From Ipomoea triloba (lineage: Eukaryota; Streptophyta; Magnoliopsida; Solanales; Convolvulaceae), in assembly GCF_003576645.1 (NCBI RefSeq), contig NC_044925.1, positions 5,732,003 to 5,796,002 of the forward strand: 64,000 bases of DNA. Reading direction: 5' to 3'. Each line of letters starts with the position of its first letter. Within the stretch, counting starts at the first letter, position 1. Shown one piece after another: positions 55,689 through 64,000 of the stretch. The notes beneath the pieces were generated by a model. It was given only the letters and a program-made list of their open reading frames with translations, made no database searches and was not told the DNA's origin. Both the position numbers and the translations under genes were made by a program.

Positions 55689-58600
55689 TCACTCATCTTC
55701 TCCATCATCAGTATCTTCAAAAACAACTTCTTGATCAGTTTCTTCACTATCATCCTCTATTTCATTTTGGTCATCTAGCTCATTAGGACCACTAATCGGG
55801 TAAGCATCAACTTCAATCAAAACAACTGGAACATGCAGTAATTCTTCAACCTCCTCTTGAACTACACTCACATCATTTGTTGGCACATGTATGCTATCTT
55901 GTTGATAAGTCTCAATATGCTTATAAGCATTATCGATGGTTCCTCTTGGTCTAACATTTAAAACAACCCACCAATTCAATTTTTCCCTTATACTTCTAGG
56001 ATATGGAATATAACACACTTGACATGCATTTTGTGCAATTATAAATGGATCATACTTCCTATACCGTTTCCTAGAATGAACCTCCGCAAGACCACTATCA
56101 GAATTCAAATTTGTACCTGTATTTGGGGTTGGGTCAAACCATTCGCAATTAAAAAGCAACACCTTCTTTAATGGAATATTTGGATACTCCACTTTAACAA
56201 TCTCTTTCAAAGTGCCAAAGAAAAGTGAATCACCATGTGACAAACTTGTTCCCTTTATGGATACTCCAAAATTATTTGTTGACTTTCTAATACAATGTTG
56301 TTCAGTTTGAAACTTGAAACTATTAACCACATACCCGTTATAGGTAGTAACTTGCATTAACGGGCCGCATGCCAAATCAATCAAGGCTTGGTTACCTACA
56401 TTATTTGTAGGATTGTATACTTGCCAAGTTCAAAGTGTTAAAAGATGTTTATAGCATATATGAATAAAAAATATGCATAAAAGGAAACTTTTTAAAAACA
56501 TATTACATAATCTCTAAACCAGTTTGCAAAACTCCTCTCAACTTCCTAGTCAATCTCCTCATTAGTGGCACCTGGATTGTACTGGCGTAAACTTGTCTCA
56601 TACAACCAACAATGACAAAATTTGTAATTAGTCAAAATAGAGTCAACATATTTTTAGAAAAAGACACAGTGCATACCGTAAAATTGGTTTAACATCTTCA
56701 CAGTTAAGTAATATATATTGATGAGCTGTGAATCGCTCTTTGATGTCCAAATATCTTTGACCTTTTGCATCGATTGGACGACCTGGTCGATTGAAAATAG
56801 ATAAAGTTGTAGGCAAATCCGGGTCAATTCCACAATCATTCAAATTCTGACCAATACGTGTCCTCCTACTCTATACATGATCTTCAAAGTAAAATGAAGC
56901 GAAATGTGTTGTTTCTTCAATCAAGTATGCATTACATATTGACCCTTCAACATATCTCTTGTTCTTCATTTTAGATTTGAGATGGTTAATGAACCTTTCA
57001 AATGGATATATCCAGCCATATTGGACTGGTCCACTTAAACGTGCTTCTTCAGCCAAGTGTATAGGCAAGTGTTCCATGCAATCAAACATCGCTAGTGGGA
57101 AAATACACTCTAACTTGCAGAGTATAAGGACAATAGAAGTTTTCATTTCATTCAACATGTCGACCCTGAGATTAGTTGAGCATAGATTTCAAAAAAAAGT
57201 GCTTAACTCAACTAAAGCCTTCCAGTGTGGTTTTGGTAAAAAGAAAAAGGCAATTGGCAAAAGACACTACATAAAAATGTGGCAATAATGACTTTTCATC
57301 CCACATAATTTTGAACACGTTGAATCAACACAGTTACTTATATTTGAAGAAAATCCATCAGGTAATTTTAGAACTTTTAACCACTCATAAACTGCAATCT
57401 GCTGATCTCAGCTCAAACTGTAGCTTGCCTTTGGCATAAGATATCTTCCATTATGTTCCACCAATTCCAACTGTGGCCTATCACATACTTTCTTTATATC
57501 CAAACGAGTAGCAGGTGTGTCTTTGTTTTTTCTTGTTCCTTTAACATCCATAACTGTGTAGAAGATGTTATCAAACACATTCTTCTCTATATGCATTACA
57601 TCCATGTTATGACGGAGGAGGTTATCTTTCCAATATGGTAAATCTCATAATATATTTCTTTTCTTCCAATTATGTGAACATCCAAACCCTTCAAGTCGAC
57701 CGATTGGGCCATCAATAATCTTTGGGAACATCAACACATTAGCCAACAATTCTTCCCCTGTCCAAATTCTCGGGGGTCTTGACTTCTCTACCTGTTGTTT
57801 GATGAAAGAATCACAATTTTTTCTAAAGGGTTGATCCATTGGAAGAAATTGTCGATGACAATCAAACCAACATGTCTTACGCCCATTCTTTAAGTAAAAA
57901 GATTTAGTATAATGATTGCAATAAGGACATGCTAGTTTTCCTACAGTTTGCCATCCAGATAACATACCGTAAGCAGGAAAGTCATTGATAGTCCACATCA
58001 ACATAGCTCGCATCATAAAGTTTTGTTGTAACGAGACATCATAAGTTAAAACTCCCGTCTCCCATAACAATTGAAGCTTATCGATTAAAGGTTGTAGATA
58101 CACATCAATATTGGCTTTTGGGTTGTGCTCCCCAGGAATAATACACGTTAAGAATGTATATGGGGGAGTCATGCACATTGAAGGTGGAAGATTATATGGA
58201 ACAACCATAACTGGCCAACAAGAATATGATTTAGCATTTAAACCAAATAGAGAAAAGCCATCAGCACACAAACCTAGTCTGACATTACGAGGATCTGCTC
58301 CAAAGTTAGGATATTGGCTATCAAAGTGTTGCCATGCCTCACCATCAGAAGGATGACACATAACACCTGGTTGGTGACGATTTTCATAATGCCATCTCAT
58401 GTGCTCAGCAGAACTGGGAGATGCATACAATCGCTGCAATCTAGGGATGAGAGGCAAGTAATGCATCCTTTTCTTTGGCACTTCTTTCCCACGAGTAAAA
58501 TTAGGTGAACGTGGTTTAAAACGAGGCTCACCACAAAACTTACATTGTCTATCATTGATATCAGATTTATAGTATAACATACAGCTATTAATACAACAAT

Positions 58601-59215
58601 CAATCTTCTCATGAGCAAGACCAAGCTTTGAGATCAATTTCTCTGAACCGTAATACCTAGATGGTACTCGATTATCTGGACCCATTATATGTTTATTGTA
58701 CTCAAATATTTGATCCATTGCTAGTTGTGGAATGTTAAAGGTTGCCTTTATATTCATCATCTTAAGCGCATATGAGAACTCTGTTTCCTCAACACAAGAA
58801 GGGGATAAAGGTTGTCTAGCAGTGCTTAATAAATCATAAAAGTCTTTTGCACTTTTATGTGGATCTTCTTCTTGGTTATTCAGCACATTAAATGGAATAA
58901 ATGATGAACCACCTACATCAAATACCATTGTTTCATACTAATTGTTTTCGTTACGTGTCTCTGGAAATTGTTCATTTACTTTGGGAATAGGCTCACCGTG
59001 ACATGTCCATACCCAATAATACGGTTCAAATCCTTTCTTATACCAGTGAACACGGACTTCATCAGTAGATAAGTGTACTCTATTCTTGCATTTACTACAT
59101 GGACACCTAATTGTATTTGTTGACTTGTATACTGGAAGTGTGCATTCATAAATAACAAATTCCTCAACACCAGCTAAAAACTCATCAATGTATCATCTCT
59201 TTCCAGGCAATAATA
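55689..59215 (-). pseudogene. TNP2-type CACTA transposase gene, broken by stops
   Basis: Minus-strand order: transposase-associated zinc-binding domain (about 59190-58950, CPCSKCKNRVHLSTDEV, HWYKKGFEPYYW); the long Transposase_tnp2 region (58928-57645, with CINSCMLYYK, CKFCGEPRFK, LQRLYASPSSAEHMRWH, DGEAWQHFD, RLGLCADGFSLF, GEHNPKANIDVYLQPL, SGWQTVGKLACPYC); DVMHIEKNVFDN (57600); the DUF4218 region (57300-56640, FPLAMFDCMEHLPIHLAEEA, GPVQYGWIYPFERF, HQYILLNCEDV); and a C-terminal DUF4216 domain (56384-55689, GYVVNSFKFQTEQHC, LLFNCEWFD), which is still open for 231 codons. At least six in-frame stops occur, among them one after ENN near 58938, one after NIL at 57645 and one after DHV at 56871. 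TNP2-type proteins cut at the CACTA ends. This copy is inactive as read. Confidence 0.93.
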
Positions 59216-59299
59216 TATTATACATCTATTTTTGATGTTCTGGTATACTATCCATATACACCTAGTATAAAAATACAAATTAAATGTCTCACAATCGCA

Positions 59300-59300
<1 letters not shown>

Positions 59301-59324
<24 letters not shown>
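59301..59324. repeat. (AT)n microsatellite
   Basis: TA repeats of about 12 units within the CACTA element. Confidence 0.95.
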
Positions 59325-59331
<7 letters not shown>

Positions 59332-59424
59332 CAAATAGATATACATCATACCTAAATAAATAAATATATAAAACATAATATGCAAACTTAATACACATTC
59401 CTCATACGAAGTGTGAATACATAC

Positions 59425-60573
59425 TGATATCTGCTATTTTATACAATTATTCACCCCTTATTCTAGTTGTTTTGGAGGTTATTTTCTGTATCCTAGTGAA
59501 ATTGGGAATTGTTTGTGTGTTATATTGTCCAAGTGCTAAATTATCTACAAGGAACAACAAAGGAAGAATATTGGAATATTTTGGACAAGTTCTGGAAGAA
59601 AAGGGAATTACAAGGAAGAATACAAGTTGGAAAAGAATTGGAAGCTGCCTGATGGGCCAAGGCCCATCTACCTCCTATATATTCTACCTATTCTCTACAA
59701 TTGAGGGAGGTTCCCTTACAGAATTCTGAACCCTAGTTTTTGATTATTTTCACCTTCTCTTTATATTTCTCTAGCATAGTTTAGATTAGTATATTTAATT
59801 TCAAGCTTGGAATCTTGGATTGAAGTTGGATTTGTTCTTTATCAGTTAAGTTTCTCTTCCCTTTTAATTCTTGCAATGTTTATGGTTATTTATTCTTGCT
59901 TTGTTGTGGTTACTTCCATCATGCGGGGGTAATTCGTTTATAGGTTTGGATTAGGGGTACATTGTTAATCTTGATGTTCAATTTATGATAATTGCATAAA
60001 GGGATTGAATCTTTTACCCAGGGTTTATGTTGAGTTGGGGATTTCTTTCTACTTGTTATTGGTTGATGGCCACAATTAATTGCTAGTCTGGGAGAGGGAT
60101 TCATTACAACGAAAGTTGGATTGAGACCTCGAGTCTTACCAATTTCAACCTAATTTTCCTGCTATAAAAGTAGAGGTAATTTTGGGGGGGCTTACAATGC
60201 TTAGGAGCTTAAGGTTATAATTGATGCATCACGACAGTGGGGCAATTGCAGCCTAATTCACTTATTGATTACGAAAGTAGCTGAGTTGAATTCTTTTGTG
60301 CATTGCCCATAAATCCCTTGGTTAATTATTCTTTCCCTAATCCTGAGTGTGTTAGAACATCGATGTTACAATCCCCCTGATCTGGCCCATACTTTTATCA
60401 TACAGTTTACACATTAATTAATTGCTTTCTTCTACACCATTCAGTCTTTGTTGCTTGGATTCTATTAATTCACATACTCTAGTGCCTGGTAATTCACACA
60501 ATTAAGTGCCATAGCCCCAATCCTCAGCGGAACGACATTACACCCTTTTTACACTCATCATTTGTGCTCATCA
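59425..60573 (+). mobile_element. Solo LTR with CATAC target duplication, in the CACTA element
   Basis: It begins TGATATCTGCTATTTTATAC and ends TTTGTGCTCATCA. CATAC flanks both sides (59420-59424 and 60574-60578). It contains CCTCCTATATATTC as a promoter-like box near 59670. The second half is related to the truncated LTR at 27692. No coding region. Confidence 0.9.
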
Positions 60574-60834
60574 CATACATAAATAAATAAATAATAAAAA
60601 TAAATATATATAATAACATTGCAAGTGTAGTATGTCTATATACACAAACACAAATAATTAAAAGCTATTACTTTTATTTCATACCTGAATTTGGAATATA
60701 CTTTGCAACTCTATATGTTGTTATTCATGCTAATTGCGAACCAAGAACCAAATTTTACAGTAGAGAAGAGAGTAAAAAGAGAAGGAAGTTGAAGAAAGTG
60801 AGCTGAAATACGCAACAATTCTTAAATATTAAAA

Positions 60835-61105
60835 CTTCCGTCCAACATTGACGTTGGACGATAATTAATAATACCTACAATTTTGTATTTCACCTACCGG
60901 TCAACTCGGATTTTCTTCCAACGGGCAACCGTTGGAGACAAATTCGGACCAACATTTAGTGGTGGACGGAACTTCCGTCCAATGTGTGATAGTTGGACAG
61001 AATTTCCGTCCAACGTTCCGTCCACTTCTATTTGCTATGGAAAGTTGTTATTTTTTTCAAATTACCGTCTAACGTAACATTATTGTTGGACGGAAATAGC
61101 GAAAT
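60835..61105. promoter_or_regulatory. CACTA subterminal repeat array, right
   Basis: TTCCGTCCAAC, GTTGGACGG and ACTTCCGTCCAATG variants occur repeatedly in both orientations, mirroring the left array. Confidence 0.8.
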
Positions 61106-61338
61106 TTCCAGCAGTGCTATGTGAAAGATTTTATCATTGGGTACATGAATGTTACTAAGGTAAATTACTTGCACTTGTAAGTGATTTTACTTACACTTTT
61201 TATTTGCAAATGTCACCGCGTCGTTTTATTAAAATCACATATGATTTGTTGAATCTAGACACTTAGACGGCTATGAATGATTCTGATTTCTCTCCTGGGC
61301 AACTGTCCTCACTTGAGCATGGCCCTATATATACATAT

Positions 61339-61376
<38 letters not shown>

Positions 61377-61608
61377 TGCGGTTGTGTGGTTACGCACCTT
61401 AACCAATATAATAGAGCACCTTTAAATATACAAACCACACATATTAAAAAACACAAACAAAACACCTTAAAAATACAAACCACGTGCACCTAAAGCTTTA
61501 GGTCGATGCACCTTAAGTACACAAACCACGCACCTTAAGAAGGAAAATCACACATCTTAAGAAGAAAAATCTCGCACCTAAAGCAACCGCACAATCGCAC
61601 GGGAACTC

Positions 61609-61612
<4 letters not shown>
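61377..61612. mobile_element. TA-flanked fold-back element
   Basis: The left GCGGTTGTGTGGTTACGCAC is mirrored by the reverse of the right, GCGATTGTGCGGTTGCTTTA. AT runs abut both sides (61353-61375 and 61613-61664). CACCTTAAAAATACAAACCA-type units recur inside. No coding sequence. Confidence 0.65.
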
Positions 61613-61664
<52 letters not shown>

Positions 61665-61669
<5 letters not shown>

Positions 61670-63194
61670 CACACGTATGTATGTATGTATAAAAAATATA
61701 TTGTACACAAACTGGGATTCCCGTTCGTTATAGTATACATGTCATAACTTATAGTTCAATATTTGTGTGAATGTACATGTTTTTGTACATGGTCCAAGGT
61801 CAAATTTAGTACCATGGCCTGTCTACTTGACACCACTTAGATGGAGTGAGAGAGAGAGAATTGAGTGTAGCATGGGAATCTGAAAAATATTTTTTGAGTA
61901 AAAATTTTGAAAGATATTTTTTGTCAAACTCAATTATTTTCATTGACTTCATTTGTTATACGTAACTAAATATTAAAAAATTTGAGAATTCGTTTTTCGA
62001 TTTCCAAATGCACCACAGATGAATTATTAGTTTTCAGCTCTATGATGCAACGTATAACGAGAAACAGTCATCTGGACTTGATAAATTGAAGCATTGAGAT
62101 ATGAGGTTAAGTGTTTCTTTTGTACTATAATAGTGAACTCTAAGCTAAATGATTGCAAGACCACAAGTCCACAAATCTGACAACAGAAAATTCAAACGGA
62201 TTACCAACAAATAACCTATCTACTGTACTGTGTAGTTAACCAGCTAAAAGCTTGTTTGAATTCAACCTAACACTTAAACTTTGGTTCACATGATGAGATG
62301 GGGATACAAGCTGTCACTGTACTGTTGGAGAAAATATGCTAAGTTAGGTTCTAACAAAGGAAATGTAGGCCAAATGTCATAATAGGAAAAGGAAATCTGT
62401 GTTGTGCTGCACAGCTAGCTAATTAAAGTACTTCATGAGTCTGTCGTAGCTATAGACTAAAACCTAATTTCAAGAATTTGATGATAGTTGAAATAGCGTT
62501 AATAACTTATTTTGAATGGAGTTTTTTTTTTTGAAAACTATTTTGAATGGAGTTGATAAACTCTTATTTGTGATGATTAAGCGTGAATCCGTGAGCTGCT
62601 TCCATGCCAATTGTCAGATTAATTCAAGCGCTTACTATTATGAAAAATTATAGATAGCTAGTAACCAATACGTGCAATTTTAATTTCTTTTACTTGCATA
62701 GCACTCAACGTTAAGTTTCGATGATAAAATGCTAAACTCGATCTCCAAGCCTCAGCTTAACCATCTCGTTTGATAAGTTAACAGCCTATTTGGTAGGCTG
62801 TAATTGTAATTTAACTACAATCTAATCTTTGACATGCACACACAACTCAATTATTTGGTTGGAGAGAATTAGAGTCGAGTAGAATTGAAATTCTTAGCCC
62901 ACAAGAAATTGACAAAATTGAAATTCTTAGCCCACAAGAAATTGAAAAAATTACCTCTTCTGACTACTACTACACAAAGACACGTTAATCTTTATATCTC
63001 TTCTCCCCTTTAAATTTCTAATAATTTTATTAATTAATATCAAACAATAGAATTTGAATTCCTACTTGATTCCACCATTCTTTTTCTATGAAATTACAAT
63101 TTTTTCCTCCTAATTCCTGATCGGATCCCAACCAAACATTTGGAAATTCGACTGTGTATAAATATGTGTTGCTTGTAGGTAGAAAACCAAATTG
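61665..63194. other. Intergenic DNA, no gene seen
   Basis: AT-rich. AAATTGAAATTCTTAGCCCA, CAAGAAATTGA is doubled at about 62882-62945. CTATTTTGAATGGAGTT-type sequence occurs twice near 62507-62552 and again at 63456. No coding evidence. Confidence 0.45.
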
Positions 63195-63312
63195 GCCAAA
63201 GGTCTTGTGATCTAGTGGCACCCCATATGGGAGGGGTGGGTTTGAGCCTCGATCTGCTCTGTATGAACAGATACTACATTGTACCAGAGTTAATAGTACT
63301 AAAAAAAAAAAC
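63195..63312 (+). mobile_element. SINE-like element
   Basis: AAAGGTCTTGTGATCTAGTG (A-box-like) is followed about 35 bases later by GGTTTGAGCCTC (B-box-like), a short body and an A tail (63301-63311). The phrase TATAAATATGTGT...GAAAACCAA.TTGGCC upstream of it recurs at 63471 without the SINE, suggesting a duplicated, uninterrupted site. Confidence 0.55.
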
Positions 63313-63700
63313 AAAGCATGTGGCTATCGATGAAATAAGGGAACAAAACAGTATGGCTTGGAATAATTAGAATGAACATACAGTCCAAACTTTGCATATA
63401 ATGAACCAACCTTCTTTTTTTTCTGAAAGATATAATGAACCGACCTTAATAACTTATTTTGAATGGAGTGTATAAATATGTGTGACTCGAAGGTGGAAAA
63501 CCAATTGGCCCTCTTCGATTCCCTTTTTCTCCACCAATTCGTGTTTCATGTACTTAGCATTATTAAACCAATATGAGTAACATCAAGGATAACCCTGAAT
63601 TCTCTAGCCCTTCAGACGTCGAGGAATTTCGTAGACAAGGCCATATGACGTGACTGGCCGCCAACCTTCTTCACTATAGAAGGCGACGATGCGACCTGTT
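63313..63700. other. Intergenic DNA, no gene seen
   Basis: Contains the second copy of the SINE flank (63449-63515). No gene. Confidence 0.45.
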
Positions 63701-63731
63701 GTTTTTGTTATTGTTTTTGTTTTTGTTTTTG

Positions 63732-63775
<44 letters not shown>
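63701..63775. repeat. Compound (TTTTTG)n and (ATT)n microsatellite
   Basis: Five to six GTTTTT units are followed by about 14 ATT units. Confidence 0.95.
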
Positions 63776-63872
63776 TGTTTAGAGATGACATTTTATATGT
63801 CTTACCTTATATTTATTTTATCCCACATTTGCTGGAAAAAAATAATAACAATAATAAAGCTTATTAACAAGG

Positions 63873-64000
<128 letters not shown>

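Larger units (their letters stand above)
50322..61116 (-). mobile_element. CACTA (En/Spm) DNA transposon, 10.8 kb, with nested insertions
   Basis: The termini are CACTACTGGAAATCCCTCTA and (reverse) CACTGCTGGAAATTTCGCTA, followed on both sides by TTTCCGTCCAAC. CTA flanks both ends (50319-50321 and 61117-61119), the 3-bp duplication typical of the superfamily. Subterminal arrays of TTCCGTCCAAC lie at both ends. Both genes read on the minus strand: a TNP2-type transposase (55689-59215) and a TNP1/Transposase_24-type gene (52132-55570). Nested insertions are a Pack-MULE (50787-51920) and two solo LTRs (52299-53786 and 59425-60573). Multiple stops in both genes mean this copy cannot mobilise itself, although the ends look suitable for mobilisation in trans. 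Confidence 0.93.
50029..61325. mobile_element. MITE split in two by the CACTA element (left 50029-50321, right 61117-61325)
   Basis: The left end AAGGCTATTCAGGTGGGAAC is mirrored by the reverse of the right end, AGGGCCATGCTCAAGTGAGG. Both sides then contain CAGCCGTC and, further in, GGTGACATTTTCATAAATA (left) or its relative on the right. GTGCAC and AAGTGCA motifs occur on both sides of the break. The CACTA insertion (50322-61116, CTA duplication) lies between the halves, so the MITE is the older insertion. Confidence 0.75.

Noticed and set aside
63030..63314. 94-codon minus-strand frame
   Set aside because: Covers the SINE-like unit in reverse; no coding evidence.

Overview
This window is AT-rich nuclear DNA of a flowering plant, most likely a eudicot. 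The evidence is spliced genes with plant-specific families (F-box/FBA, chloroplast-type phospholipase A1), a nuclear tRNA-Leu, and a dense load of typical plant transposons (CACTA, Mutator-like, hAT, Helitron, gypsy LTRs, SINE-like units and MITEs). The species cannot be fixed from sequence alone; an asterid such as Ipomoea is only a guess. There is one assembly gap of 512 Ns at 5159-5670, set inside a poly-A run.

Only a few ordinary host loci are visible. They are an F-box gene on the minus strand with one internal stop (2311-3531), a three-exon WD40 gene of the PAK1IP1/MAK11 type on the plus strand (18135-19798), a two-exon chloroplast-type class I phospholipase A1 on the plus strand (36117-38424), and a tRNA-Leu(UAA) on the minus strand (42551-42633). 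Two of these genes have partial duplicates of their 3' ends nearby: the F-box tail at about 1704-1965 and the lipase tail at about 39187-40230. Both duplicated regions are broken up by MITEs.

The rest is a nested transposon landscape, and several elements carry pieces of host genes. From left to right: (1) a CACTA end inserted in a zinc-finger hAT transposase fragment (5.7-6.2 kb). (2) A Helitron-like element (8879-12548) holding a Pack-MULE (9265-11579, exact 9-bp target duplication) that carries a decayed LRR receptor-like protein gene and, in turn, a hAT-like MITE. (3) A minus-strand Helitron (13419-16186) carrying one Agenet exon, next to a 1.7-kb hAT element. (4) A Helitron (22669-24224) with an RPA1-like exon. 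(5) Gypsy fragments and solo LTRs. (6) A FAR1-type MULE transposase pseudogene followed by a convergent, decayed TE-associated gene (43.3-49.6 kb). (7) A 10.8-kb CACTA element (50322-61116, CTA target duplication) with TNP2 and TNP1-type genes. This CACTA has split an older MITE, and it is itself invaded by two solo LTRs (one inside the TNP1-type reading frame) and by a Pack-MULE carrying fragments of histone H2A and an LRR receptor kinase.

The most notable theme is repeated capture and nesting. At least four elements of two superfamilies (Mutator-like and Helitron) carry host-like coding pieces within 64 kb. Many boundaries are supported by exact target-site duplications, by an uninterrupted paralogous copy, or by a reading frame that resumes across the insertion.
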